Below, piece after piece: positions 47,256 to 56,583 of a stretch of 64,000 bases of DNA. The stretch comes from JAVKDP01 sp040222185 (lineage in GTDB: Bacteria; Bacteroidota; Rhodothermia; Balneolales; Balneolaceae), in contig JAVKDP010000028.1 of assembly GCA_040222185.1 (NCBI GenBank), positions 8,539 through 72,538 of the forward strand, in the 5' to 3' direction. Each line of letters begins with the position of its first letter. The stretch's first letter is position 1. A program made the translations under genes and the position numbers. Under the pieces are notes generated by a model, which had not been told where the DNA came from, ran no database searches, and saw only the letters and a list, made by a program, of their open reading frames with translations.

Positions 47256-48203
47256 ATGAAATATACCAAAGTCTTATTTACACTCTTTCTTACCCTGCCT
47301 TTTATTGCATTGTCTTGTAAGAATACCATTACTGAAATTGATGAAGAGATAGTAATAGAAGGTTTTGTTTATGATCTATTTCTTGGAGACACCCTTTTCA
47401 ACAAAAATGTTAGATTAACAGTAAATGGTGAATCTTATGAAACGAATGAATTCGGTTATTTTAAAATACATAACATTGAGCCTGGAGAGTACGTCTTTTC
47501 TTTAGATAGTGAATTCCATTTAGCAACAGATACTACAATAGCTGTTGCTGAGTCCCTGAGTGAAAAAATAATGATTCGAATGGATCAACGAATGTTAGAC
47601 TTTTTTCCTCTTGGTGATAATATCCAATGGATATATCATAGCCATTCTAACTCAATTCAATTTGGTTCAAATGGCACGAGTTCAGAAAGCATCAGCACTA
47701 TTACTACAACCAGTTCATTTATAGACGAAAATGATTCTTTTTATATCTATGAATTTGAATCAATAAATGAAGGGTATACGGTACAGTCGGATACAGAGGG
47801 CTCTGCACAAATGTTCGACACTACGCAAACCTATATTAAATCACACTATCAGATTTATGAGAACAAGGTTACTTCTGAAATTGATATAGAGTTACTTAAC
47901 TCAGAATTACCCCTTGAAAACGTTGTCCATGCAGGGGGACCTTTTTATCATAATTCCGGGGATTCCTTTGTATTTATATTACGTGGGGGTAAGGAAGGCA
48001 AGAATGATGAGTATTATTATGATAATAAATTTAAGAGAAGATATGCTCCTCACTCAAGAATGTTAGTTGATAAACAACTACATATTGAAGGAAACTATGT
48101 GGTAAAGGCGGACACAGGACTAGTTTTTCATAGTTATAGCTATGGAGGCCATACTGGGTCAGGTGGTTGGGGCAGAAAACTAATAGATTTTACAAGAAAT
48201 TAA
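47256..48203 (+). CDS. Lipoprotein with carboxypeptidase-like regulatory domain
   Basis: 315 residues. A lipoprotein signal peptide ends in IALSC (Cys about 21). An Ig/transthyretin-like carrier domain follows (about 32-110: VIEGFVYDLFLGDTL...YETNEFGYFKIHNIEPGEYV), as in carboxypeptidase-regulatory-like domains of Bacteroidota surface proteins. The C-terminal 200 residues are beta-rich and not recognised. It lies 63 bases after the FAD protein with its own leader and converges with the TlpA-like gene. Function unknown. Confidence 0.7.
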   Translation: MKYTKVLFTLFLTLPFIALSCKNTITEIDEEIVIEGFVYDLFLGDTLFNKNVRLTVNGESYETNEFGYFKIHNIEPGEYVFSLDSEFHLATDTTIAVAESLSEKIMIRMDQRMLDFFPLGDNIQWIYHSHSNSIQFGSNGTSSESISTITTTSSFIDENDSFYIYEFESINEGYTVQSDTEGSAQMFDTTQTYIKSHYQIYENKVTSEIDIELLNSELPLENVVHAGGPFYHNSGDSFVFILRGGKEGKNDEYYYDNKFKRRYAPHSRMLVDKQLHIEGNYVVKADTGLVFHSYSYGGHTGSGGWGRKLIDFTRN

Positions 48204-48213
48204 TTCGGCTTAC

Positions 48214-48822
48214 CTAGAAGATATCTGCCAACTCTTTATCCAGGGCTTCACCCTGTACATCTTTAGCAATGATAATCCCTTCTTCATTTATCAGAAAGGT
48301 AGTTGGAGTTGAATACACACCATATTGAGTAGCAATCGGGGAATCGACACCCTCTAAATCTGAAACCTGGGTCCATGTTATTCCATCTTTCTCAATGGCC
48401 TTTTCCCAGTTCTTCTTACTTCTATCAAGAGAAACGGCAAAAATCTCAAAACCCTTACCTTTATACTCTGGATAGATCTCGGCCAGGTGTTTGTTTTCCC
48501 CTCTGCAGGCCGGGCACCACGACGCCCAAAAAGTCAGCAGTACTGTTTTCCCTTTAAAATCAGATAATGACCTGCTGTTTCCATCAACATCTGCCAAGGT
48601 AAAGTCTGTAGCTAACGCTCCTATTTCTACTGACTCAAAATTCTGAATCAGTTGCTCTTTGTTTTCGTCGATAGCGATATGTTCAAGTGTTCCGTTAAAC
48701 CTCGAATACACTTCAAAGAAAAGCGGGTAATCTGGATTTCTGAAAAAGAAAGGGAATGTAATCGAGTAGATTATCAATAATAACAGCGGGTACACCCACC
48801 ATTTTTTTGCTAATGATTTCAT
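48214..48822 (-). CDS. TlpA-like membrane-anchored thioredoxin-fold protein
   Basis: 202 residues. An N-terminal transmembrane anchor (about 10-28, WVYPLLLLIIYSITFPFFF) is followed by an AhpC/TSA-redoxin type thioredoxin fold with active site FWASWCPACRGEN (about 102-114) and the cis-Pro loop VYSTPTTFLI. The domain should face the periplasm and reduce disulfides, for example in cytochrome c maturation. Stand-alone gene; 10 bases separate its stop from that of the convergent lipoprotein. Confidence 0.9.
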   Translation of the reverse strand: MKSLAKKWWVYPLLLLIIYSITFPFFFRNPDYPLFFEVYSRFNGTLEHIAIDENKEQLIQNFESVEIGALATDFTLADVDGNSRSLSDFKGKTVLLTFWASWCPACRGENKHLAEIYPEYKGKGFEIFAVSLDRSKKNWEKAIEKDGITWTQVSDLEGVDSPIATQYGVYSTPTTFLINEEGIIIAKDVQGEALDKELADIF

Positions 48823-48940
48823 TGAGTAATTTTAAAATAATATTGAAGGACTTTTAAAAAATAATGTTTGTAAAAATAGCGATTCTGACCAGATAAACCC
48901 TTTTTTTTGTCTTCTAATTTTCTGGTAACAGAATATTTAC

Positions 48941-48970
48941 TTGCTTTTACAAGTACCTATTCCCTATAAT
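48941..48970 (+). promoter_or_regulatory. Sigma-70-like promoter of the secreted nuclease gene
   Basis: TTGCTT (48941-48946), an 18-base spacer and TATAAT (48965-48970) predict a start near 48977. That leaves a leader of about 114 bases before the ATG at 49091. The -10 is a perfect consensus. Bacteroidota proper use a different promoter consensus, so this fits if the host is a Balneolota-type bacterium with classical promoters. Confidence 0.5.
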
Positions 48971-48988
48971 GTTACGACCTTATGTGTA

Positions 48989-49082
48989 ATCCTCGTAATT
49001 AGGGATGAGGAGCCTCCACCAGCCAACCGTAATTGGCTGTCACCACTTCTTGAGGTCTCCTAAAACTAACAACGTACAGGAG
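48989..49082 (+). promoter_or_regulatory. Structured 5' leader with alternative pairing of the ribosome binding site
   Basis: Hairpin 1: ATCCT (48989-48993) with GGGAT (49002-49006). Hairpin 2: GGAGCCTC (49009-49016) with GAGG-t-CTCC (49052-49060; one bulged T), enclosing a perfect inner hairpin AGCCAA (49021-49026)/TTGGCT (49033-49038). A strong Shine-Dalgarno AGGAG (49078-49082) lies 8 bases before the ATG. CTCCT (49057-49061) can pair either with the upstream GGAG arm or with this AGGAG, the logic of a translational on/off switch. It matches no riboswitch class I know by eye. Pairing is manual; no folding was run. Confidence 0.45.
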
Positions 49083-49090
49083 TCACCACT

Positions 49091-52000
49091 ATGGGTAACA
49101 GATTACATACATACGTTCGTATGTCGTTGGCATTTATTTGCCTCACCTTTCTCTTCTCTTCATTTGTTTTTGCTCAGAATGTCAATTTTCGAGTAATGAC
49201 ATACAATGGCTTAAAACTTGATGGAACCGATACCGACCGTCAGGCAGCCTTCCAAACCGTTCTGCAAGCAGCCAATCCTGATATTCTTCTTATGCAGGAG
49301 ATTGTAGACGCAGCCGGTGCAGATTTAATTCTTAGCGCTTTAAACGCTGCTGGTAATCAGTATTCAAGAGCCACTTTTATAAATGGTACTGACACTGATA
49401 ACATGCTGTTCTATCGTAATTCTATTGGAACTTTAACTTCTCAAACTGAAATTCCAACTGCACTACGAGAGATTTCAGAATATGTAATGCAAATCGGTAG
49501 TAATGAAATTCGATTCTACAGTGCTCATTTAAAGGCCAGTTCAGGATCTTCAAATGAAACTCTTCGGGAAGCCGAAGTGACTATTCTCAGAAATCATCTC
49601 AATAACCTCCCTGCTGGGACAGAGTTTGTGATTGTTGGTGATTTTAATTTATACGACAGTAACGAGCCAGCATACCAAAAGTTTATTGCAAACGAAGCTG
49701 ATAACGATGGCCGCGCAGAAGATCCTCTTGCTGCATCAGGCGGAGTTGGAGACTGGCATATTAATCCTGCGTTTGCCAGTGTTCATACACAAAGCCCGAG
49801 AACCACTCAATTTGGAGGTGGAGCTAATGGAGGGTTAGATGATCGCTTCGACTTTATTCTTACATCTTTTGGAATAAATGATAATGCGAAAGTTGATATG
49901 ATTCCAGGTACATATACTGCTTTCGGAAACGATGGGAACCATTTTGATACTTCATTAATCGATGGACCTAACTCTGTGGTTAGTGCTGCTGTTGCACAAG
50001 CTATTCATGATGCTTCTGATCATCTTCCGGTATATGCCGATTTTGTAAGCCTTGGATCTGGAGGAGGTAATATACCACCAGTTGCCAACGCAAACGGTCC
50101 TTATAATGGAACCACAACGGGCCCTGTAAATTTCAGTAGTGCCGGATCTTCCGATAGTGATGGAACCATTACTTCTTATAGCTGGACATTTGGTGATGGA
50201 AATTCAAGTACATTAGCTAATCCATCTCACACTTATGCAGCTGACGGTTCTTACTCAGTTAGTCTTACTGTTACTGATAATGGAGGTGCAACTTCGAATG
50301 ACGTTACTACAGCTACAATCTCAACCGGTAGCGGTTCGGGGGCTGTTGTATTTAGTGAAGTTTTCTATGATACACCAGGTACAGATTCCCAGGAAGAATG
50401 GATAGAACTATACAACGGAACCTCAAATTCGGTTGACCTTTCAAACTGGACTATAACCGATAATAACGGCACAGGTTCAACTTTTACCATCCCTGGCGGA
50501 ACTACTATTTCTTCTGGTACTTATCTAACCATCGCTGTTAACAGTACCGGGTTTAATGCCCTTTATAGCTTTGATGCAGATGTATATGGCTCCATTCCTG
50601 CTTTAAACAATTCAGGAGATGCCTTACTCTTAAACGATGCAACCAGCACTCTGATTGATGCCGTTGCATGGGAAGGTGGTGCTTCTAGTGGAGTACCCTC
50701 AGGTTGGGGAAGCTCCTCAAGTCCATCTGCTCCTACAGGGAGTAGTATAACCAGGACCAATGTTACTACTGATACTGATACCTTCTCTGACTGGAGTGTT
50801 GTTTCTGGAAATGGTAATCCACAAGTTCAACCAACTAATGCCGCTCCGGTAGCTGTAGCAAACGGTCCTTATGCTGGAAATACAGGGGCAAGTATCGCAT
50901 TTAGCAGTAGCGGCTCTTCTGATAGCGATGGAACTATCGCTTCTTATAGCTGGACATTTGGTGATGGGAATTCAAGTACCCTGGCCAATCCTACTCATTC
51001 CTATTCTTCTGCTGGTTCATATACTGTGCAACTAACCGTAACCGACAATCTGGGAGCTACCGGAGTTTCAAGTACATCGGCTACAGTTACTGATATTAGC
51101 GGAACAGGTGTATTATTTAGTGAAGTCTTTTATGATACACCCGGAACGGATTCTCAGGAAGAATGGATAGAGATTTATAATGGAACGGGTTCAGATGTCG
51201 ATCTCTCGAGCTGGACTATAACTGATAACAACGGCACCGGAAGTGTCTACACTTTCCCAGCTAATACTACTATTTTGGATGCAACCTATCTGACAGTTGC
51301 AATAAATAGTACTGGGTTTAATGCGTTATACTCTTTCGATGCAGATATATACGGCTCAATTCCTGCTCTAAATAATACAGGAGATGCCTTATTGCTTAAA
51401 AATGATAGTGGGCAAACCGTCGATGCTGTTGCATGGGAAGGTGGCGCCTCTGGTGGAGTTCCTACAGGTTGGGGAAGTACATCGAGCCCAACAGCTCCCA
51501 CTGGAAGTAGCATAACCAGAACTAACGTTACTACTGATACAGATACATTCTCTGATTGGAGCGTTGCCTCTGCGAATGGTGATCCACAAGTTCAGCCATC
51601 TGCAAACGCAGATCCAACTGCTGTCATAAATGGACCATATACAGGTACTGAAGGCATATCAATTGCTATGAGTAGTGCCGGTTCTTCTGATAGTGATGGC
51701 AGTATTGCTTCATACGCATGGACATTCGGTGATGGAAACTCAAGCACCCTGGCAAATCCATCTCATACCTATGCTTCTGCCGGATCCTATACTGTTTCTT
51801 TAACTGTAACAGATAATGACGGAGCCACCAATCAAGCCCAAACCACTGCTACAGTAGATGCTGTTAGTTCTTCAAGTATAAAGCTTGCACAAGGTGTTCT
51901 TAGTGGGGTAAGCTCAAGCTGGCAAACCGTAAATCTAAGCGAGACGTATACTTCAATGGTAGTGGTAGCTTCTCCTCTCTATGACAATACTAATCTGCCA

Positions 52001-53023
52001 GCAGTTACAAGGATCCGCAATGCTTCAGGAAACAGCTTTGAAGTAAAAGTCCAAAACCCTGGAAACACTGCCTTATCCGGTTATACTGTTCATTATATGG
52101 TAATGGAAGAAGGAGTTTATACTGATGCAGCTGATGGAGTAAAAATGGAAGCTGTTAAATTTACTTCTACAACTACCGATTTTAAAGGCTCATGGTCTGC
52201 TCAATCACAAAGTTATAGTAACAGTTATTCGTCTCCAGTAGTGCTTGGGCAGGTTATGTCAGAAAATGATTCTGAATGGTCCGTATTCTGGGCAAGAGGC
52301 AGTTCCAGAACTACAGCTCCAAATAGCTCTAACTTACGTGTCGGAAAACATGTTGGGGAAGACTCAAACACAAGTCGCTCTAACGAAACAATTGGGTACG
52401 TAATCATCGAGTCTGGCTCAGGAACAATCGATTCTACTCCATTTTCGGCTGGTCTTGGATCTGATATTGTAAAATCCGTAACCAATGCTCCACCTTATAA
52501 CTACTCTATTTCAGGGCTTTCAACATCAGAAAGTGCAATAGTTAGTGCTGCTGCAATGGATGGTAATGATGGAGGGTGGCCAGTGCTGTATGGGTCTGGA
52601 TCAGTTTCATTAACAAGTTTAAGCCTGGCTTTTGATGAAGACCAGATATCAAACAACGAACGGAGCCATACCACCGAGCAGGTTGCTTACATAGTATTTG
52701 GTACTCCTGTTATGTCAAAAGATGTTGTTAGCACGGATGAGGCTTTTGTTGAAATCCCGGAAGAAATTTCAATTTCTCAAAACTATCCTAACCCGTTCAA
52801 CCCGAGTACAACTATCGATTTCGAGCTGAATGAAACTGCCAATGTAACTTTATCAGTATATAATATGCTGGGACAGGAAGTAGCTCGTTTGGTAGATGGA
52901 CAACGGTCTGCGGGAGTTCATACGGTTACTTTTGATGCTTCAAACCTTTCCACAGGCATCTATATTTACAGATTAAATGCAGGTGGGAAATCATTTACCA
53001 AGAAAATGTTGCTCGCCAAGTAA
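49091..53023 (+). CDS. T9SS-secreted endonuclease/exonuclease/phosphatase with PKD and lamin-tail domains
   Basis: 1310 residues: signal peptide (about 1-29), EEP nuclease domain (about 30-318), then PKD1 (327-415), lamin-tail domain 1 (419-580), PKD2 (584-668), lamin-tail 2 (673-838), PKD3 (839-925), an unassigned beta-rich region (926-1215) and a C-terminal T9SS type A sorting domain (about 1225-1310, SQNYPNPFNPSTTI ... KMLLAK). EEP catalytic residues are present: Asn in VMTYNGL, Glu in LLMQEI, His in YSAHLKA, Asp/Asn in VGDFNLY, Asp in DDRFDFI and His in DASDHLPVY. Probably a surface-bound or released nuclease that scavenges extracellular DNA for phosphate or nucleotides. Confidence 0.92.
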   Translation: MGNRLHTYVRMSLAFICLTFLFSSFVFAQNVNFRVMTYNGLKLDGTDTDRQAAFQTVLQAANPDILLMQEIVDAAGADLILSALNAAGNQYSRATFINGTDTDNMLFYRNSIGTLTSQTEIPTALREISEYVMQIGSNEIRFYSAHLKASSGSSNETLREAEVTILRNHLNNLPAGTEFVIVGDFNLYDSNEPAYQKFIANEADNDGRAEDPLAASGGVGDWHINPAFASVHTQSPRTTQFGGGANGGLDDRFDFILTSFGINDNAKVDMIPGTYTAFGNDGNHFDTSLIDGPNSVVSAAVAQAIHDASDHLPVYADFVSLGSGGGNIPPVANANGPYNGTTTGPVNFSSAGSSDSDGTITSYSWTFGDGNSSTLANPSHTYAADGSYSVSLTVTDNGGATSNDVTTATISTGSGSGAVVFSEVFYDTPGTDSQEEWIELYNGTSNSVDLSNWTITDNNGTGSTFTIPGGTTISSGTYLTIAVNSTGFNALYSFDADVYGSIPALNNSGDALLLNDATSTLIDAVAWEGGASSGVPSGWGSSSSPSAPTGSSITRTNVTTDTDTFSDWSVVSGNGNPQVQPTNAAPVAVANGPYAGNTGASIAFSSSGSSDSDGTIASYSWTFGDGNSSTLANPTHSYSSAGSYTVQLTVTDNLGATGVSSTSATVTDISGTGVLFSEVFYDTPGTDSQEEWIEIYNGTGSDVDLSSWTITDNNGTGSVYTFPANTTILDATYLTVAINSTGFNALYSFDADIYGSIPALNNTGDALLLKNDSGQTVDAVAWEGGASGGVPTGWGSTSSPTAPTGSSITRTNVTTDTDTFSDWSVASANGDPQVQPSANADPTAVINGPYTGTEGISIAMSSAGSSDSDGSIASYAWTFGDGNSSTLANPSHTYASAGSYTVSLTVTDNDGATNQAQTTATVDAVSSSSIKLAQGVLSGVSSSWQTVNLSETYTSMVVVASPLYDNTNLPAVTRIRNASGNSFEVKVQNPGNTALSGYTVHYMVMEEGVYTDAADGVKMEAVKFTSTTTDFKGSWSAQSQSYSNSYSSPVVLGQVMSENDSEWSVFWARGSSRTTAPNSSNLRVGKHVGEDSNTSRSNETIGYVIIESGSGTIDSTPFSAGLGSDIVKSVTNAPPYNYSISGLSTSESAIVSAAAMDGNDGGWPVLYGSGSVSLTSLSLAFDEDQISNNERSHTTEQVAYIVFGTPVMSKDVVSTDEAFVEIPEEISISQNYPNPFNPSTTIDFELNETANVTLSVYNMLGQEVARLVDGQRSAGVHTVTFDASNLSTGIYIYRLNAGGKSFTKKMLLAK
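50071..51600 (+). repeat. Tandem duplication of a PKD plus lamin-tail module inside the nuclease gene
   Basis: Unit 1 (about 50071-50836) and unit 2 (about 50837-51600) each encode one PKD domain and one lamin-tail domain and are strongly alike in protein sequence; FSEVFYDTPGTDSQEEWIE and SSITRTNVTTDTDTFSDWSV occur in both. Synonymous differences are common at DNA level, so the duplication is not recent. A third PKD follows at about 51601-51865 without a lamin-tail partner. Confidence 0.85.
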
Positions 53024-53044
53024 TACAAAAACCTAAATTACAAG

Positions 53045-53078
53045 AAAAGGGCTGCGCAATAGTGTAGCCCTTTTTTTT
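53045..53078 (+). terminator. Rho-independent terminator of the nuclease gene
   Basis: AAAAGGGCTGC pairs with GTAGCCCTTTT, one G-T pair included, with a short loop and a run of eight T (53071-53078). It lies 21 bases after the nuclease stop. Confidence 0.85.
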
Positions 53079-53163
53079 GCCTCTGTACAAATTCAGGAAA
53101 TAGATTATTGCGATAGATTTCTTACACTAGTTGAAATGTAAAAATGCCGTTGGGTGACTGCTT

Positions 53164-54732
53164 ATGATTTCCATTTCCAAAACACCTTGTGATGAGCTGA
53201 TCATTGATTCGAAAGAATCTAATGAGTGTAAGCAAAACTCTAAATTTTGGGTACTTGTTACTTCTGTTCTGGGTTCGAGTATAGCCTTTGTAAATGGCTC
53301 AGTGGTAAATGTAGCATTACCTGCCATTCAAACTTCTTTTGATGGTTCGGTTGCTGATATGCAATGGATCGTTAACGGTTATACTATAGTACTGGCAGCG
53401 TTGATACTTGTTGGTGGATCTCTTGGCGATCTTTATGGCCGAAAAAAGATGTTTGGCTTAGGTGTTCTTATTTTTGCAGCAGCCTCTGTTTGGAGTGGTT
53501 TGTCAACTTCTGTATTCCAGTTAATTCTTGCTCGCATTCTCCAGGGAATTGGTGGAGCTCTTCTTATCCCAAACAGTCTCGCATTAGTAAGTTCTGCTTA
53601 CCCAAAAGAAGAGCGAGGCAAAGCCATTGGAACCTGGTCGGCTTTTTCAGCAATTACTACAGCTATAGGGCCAATTCTTGGGGGCTGGCTTGTTGATTCT
53701 TACTCATGGCGTCCGGTCTTCTTTATCAGTATTCCTATAGCTCTTGCAGCATTTGCCATATTACTTCTGAAGGTTCCTGAATTTAAAGACGATATTAAAT
53801 CACAGAAACTGGATTGGAAAGGCGCTATCCTTGCTTCACTTGGATTTGGTTTAATCAGCATTGGCTTAATACAGGCCTCTGAGCTTGGATTTTTCCACCC
53901 TTTTGTACTAGGTACACTTTTCGGAGGAATTCTTCTCATCCTTCTGTTTATCTACAATGAGAATACTACAGCTGATCCGATGATGCCCATGACTGTGTTC
54001 AAGTCGAAAAGCTTCAGTGGTGTTAACCTGGTTACTTTACTGATTTATTTTGCATTAAGTGGAGTATTCTTCTTCCTCCCTTTTAATTTGATACAAGTGC
54101 AGGGATATTCAGCAACTGAAGCCGGCGCGGTCTTTCTACCTTTTACGATTACGATGGGTGTTCTTTCCCGGTGGTCAGGTGGATTAGTAGATAGATATGG
54201 TGAACGATTACCGCTTATTGTTGGCCCTGTAATAACAGCAGCTGGTTATTATGCATTAAGCCTCCCGGAGTATAGTACTGACTTCTGGACTTCCTTTTTC
54301 CCGGGCTTAATGATCACCGGAATTGGAATGGCAATTACTGTATCACCACTTACAACTGCTGTAATGAATTCGGTTGAGAACCATCAAACAGGGGTCGCTT
54401 CTGGAGTCAACAACTCTGTTTCAAGGCTTGCAGGGATGCTGGCTGTGGCCATTCTTGGATTGATTGCAGTGCAGGTGTTCTCTACTGAGTTGATGAGCAA
54501 TTTTGATTCTGTTCAACTATCCCAGGATTTAAAGGAATCAGTACAGGATCAATCCATAAAACTTGCCGGAATTTCATTGGCTGATACTATTCCTCTACAA
54601 CAAAAGGTGCTCGCTCGTGAAATCATAAACGATTCTTTTATAGCATCCTTTCAGCTACTAATGAAGATTTCAGCTGTTATTACTTTAGTAGGAGCGGCAG
54701 TTTCCTGGGTAACTTTAAAAGGAAAAAACTAG
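53164..54732 (+). CDS. MFS transporter, DHA2 (14-helix) drug exporter type
   Basis: 522 residues with about fourteen membrane helices. Motif A-like LVGGSLGDLYGRKKMFGLGV and the motif C region SAFSAITTAIGPILGGWLVD mark a proton-coupled drug exporter of the EmrB/QacA branch. The N-terminus (MISISKTPCDELIIDSKESN) is a longer cytosolic tail than usual. Stand-alone gene after a terminator; its stop overlaps the convergent TIGR03545 gene by 4 bases (CTAG). Substrate unknown. Confidence 0.9.
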   Translation: MISISKTPCDELIIDSKESNECKQNSKFWVLVTSVLGSSIAFVNGSVVNVALPAIQTSFDGSVADMQWIVNGYTIVLAALILVGGSLGDLYGRKKMFGLGVLIFAAASVWSGLSTSVFQLILARILQGIGGALLIPNSLALVSSAYPKEERGKAIGTWSAFSAITTAIGPILGGWLVDSYSWRPVFFISIPIALAAFAILLLKVPEFKDDIKSQKLDWKGAILASLGFGLISIGLIQASELGFFHPFVLGTLFGGILLILLFIYNENTTADPMMPMTVFKSKSFSGVNLVTLLIYFALSGVFFFLPFNLIQVQGYSATEAGAVFLPFTITMGVLSRWSGGLVDRYGERLPLIVGPVITAAGYYALSLPEYSTDFWTSFFPGLMITGIGMAITVSPLTTAVMNSVENHQTGVASGVNNSVSRLAGMLAVAILGLIAVQVFSTELMSNFDSVQLSQDLKESVQDQSIKLAGISLADTIPLQQKVLAREIINDSFIASFQLLMKISAVITLVGAAVSWVTLKGKN

Positions 54733-56582
54733 AAGCCTATTTTCTTTATCGCGTCCTGCGCTCTGTTCTTAATAGCATCTTCCAACTCTTTCTTTTTCTT
54801 TTCTAGTTCAGCTTTTTTCTCATCAACAACTTTAAGCTGTTCATTAACCCGGGCTTCATATTTATCATATTCTGACCTGAGTTCGGCTTCTTTCTCTCTT
54901 GCAAAGGTCTCTACTTCAGCCTTTTTATCATTTACTCGTCCTTCTACTTCATTTTGAATTTTGCGTTTTGCCTCTTCTACTTCTTTTGTAACCGTTCCTT
55001 TTAGAGCATTCAGGAACAGATCATCAATATTAGATCGAACTCTTACATTTAAAGGGCCTGAAGTATTATTGATTAGTGCGGTTGCATTGATTTGATCTGT
55101 ATCTGAAATTGCTGAGCGAATTAATGACTCGACAGTATTCTTTGGGCTTCCAGCGCTTTCAAAATCGAAATTAATATTCTCGGCAAGGTATTCTACTTCA
55201 CTTTCAATCCTTTTGTCAATTACACTAAGATCTACACTTAATCTCCCTGTTCCTTGGGTCAGGTCGTAGGGCAAAAGCTCTGACGGCGATATTTTAGTGC
55301 TTTGAAGTGAAAACCCCTGATACGCTACTTTAACCTGTTCTTTAGGTTCTTCTCCCAAATAATTGATTTCACCATCAACTGTGAGACTCACGGCATTCTC
55401 ATCTTCTCCACCAAGATCAAAAATGATCGGTTTTCCCGTTTTTTCCTGGTCACTACTTATATCAGTAACCTGTCCGGATAAATCAATATCTGTATTGGTG
55501 CGACCTGATAACTCAATGTTCTTAACCCAAAACGAAGGCCAGTCGTACTTATCTGTGAACTCATAATTCACACCTTCATACCGTTCTATTTTCTCCTCTT
55601 CATCATCACTTCCAATTAGTTTACTGCCATAAGTTCTGGCCATCCCCAGGTATTCTAAATAACTATTAAAATCACCTAGTAAACTTCCACCGAATAATGC
55701 CGTTCCGATACTCTGAGCATTGATCTCTGGTAATTTCGCTACATTTGCAGCTCTATCAATATCTTCCTGAATCCAGGTATCAATACTTCCCAAACTCTCT
55801 TTCGAATTAGCTAAATCTGTTTGAAAGGTGCTTTTTGTTGTAGTGATAAACGTCCTGATTGAATCCGCTTGCGCTGTTACTTTTTTAAGACTATTTAAGG
55901 CAGCGATAGCCTGTTTTGGGTCTTTTAACTTGTTGATATCGATTGCTTCAACAGTAGTGCGGATGTTCTTTACATCTTCCTCAACTGTATTATTGGTAAT
56001 AGTATTATTCCAATTCTGGTAATTCTGCTCCAGCCCGGTTTTTAAAGAGTCCATTTTATCCAGTGATTGGAGGTTCACCATTGCCATGAGGCTATCCACA
56101 TTGATGTCATCTTTTACATCGCTGAATTCCATCTGGGCATTTTTTGAAATCTCATTCCCAACTTCAGAAGTTACCTCAGCAATAAATCCCGGTTCTTCAG
56201 GCTCTCCGGTCTCTTCTGAAACTGGGATTTCAAAATATCCGTCCGTTTCCCTTTCAGTCTCAAGTGCAAAGCCGGTTAACCGAACGTCTTCAATAATTAC
56301 CTTTCTCCAAAGCAATGGCCAGAATTCTACATCAAATTCAGTCTCTCCGGTTTCAAATGTATTCATCATCGTGTTATTCGGGTTGGTAACCTGTAACCTT
56401 GACCAACCCACATGTAGTCCAAAAACATCAAATGTAAACCCGTCTATTTCTACTTTAGCTTCATTTAAGATGCTTGCCTGTTCTTCTATGCTTTCCTCAA
56501 TCCAACCTTCGACGCTAATGAAGCTCAAGCCAAATCCCAGTAAGGCTACGACTAATATAAAAATAACTCCTTTAACTCTCAT
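54729..56582 (-). CDS. TIGR03545-like AsmA-related envelope protein
   Basis: 617 residues: an N-terminal membrane helix (about 3-22), an AsmA-like beta region (EIDGFTFDVFGLHVGWSRLQ; FWPLLWRKVIIEDVRLTGFA), a helical middle, a second beta region, and a C-terminal coiled coil (about 530-610, RNRAQ-like end preceded by EKKKKELEDAIK). The size, order and pairing with the next gene match the uncharacterised TIGR03545 family. Its start is 1 base after the stop of the TIGR03546-like gene. By analogy with AsmA/TamB-type proteins, a role in lipid or outer-membrane handling is possible but unproven. Confidence 0.75.
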   Translation of the reverse strand: MRVKGVIFILVVALLGFGLSFISVEGWIEESIEEQASILNEAKVEIDGFTFDVFGLHVGWSRLQVTNPNNTMMNTFETGETEFDVEFWPLLWRKVIIEDVRLTGFALETERETDGYFEIPVSEETGEPEEPGFIAEVTSEVGNEISKNAQMEFSDVKDDINVDSLMAMVNLQSLDKMDSLKTGLEQNYQNWNNTITNNTVEEDVKNIRTTVEAIDINKLKDPKQAIAALNSLKKVTAQADSIRTFITTTKSTFQTDLANSKESLGSIDTWIQEDIDRAANVAKLPEINAQSIGTALFGGSLLGDFNSYLEYLGMARTYGSKLIGSDDEEEKIERYEGVNYEFTDKYDWPSFWVKNIELSGRTNTDIDLSGQVTDISSDQEKTGKPIIFDLGGEDENAVSLTVDGEINYLGEEPKEQVKVAYQGFSLQSTKISPSELLPYDLTQGTGRLSVDLSVIDKRIESEVEYLAENINFDFESAGSPKNTVESLIRSAISDTDQINATALINNTSGPLNVRVRSNIDDLFLNALKGTVTKEVEEAKRKIQNEVEGRVNDKKAEVETFAREKEAELRSEYDKYEARVNEQLKVVDEKKAELEKKKKELEDAIKNRAQDAIKKIGF

Positions 56583-56583
56583 A

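Noticed and set aside
48989..49060. Leader considered as a c-di-GMP-I, fluoride or cobalamin riboswitch
   Set aside because: Conserved cores of those classes, as I know them, are not visible. Left as unclassified.
50071..51865. Repetitive DNA in the nuclease gene considered as CRISPR or a satellite
   Set aside because: The repeat unit is about 765 bases and keeps the reading frame; it encodes PKD and lamin-tail domains.
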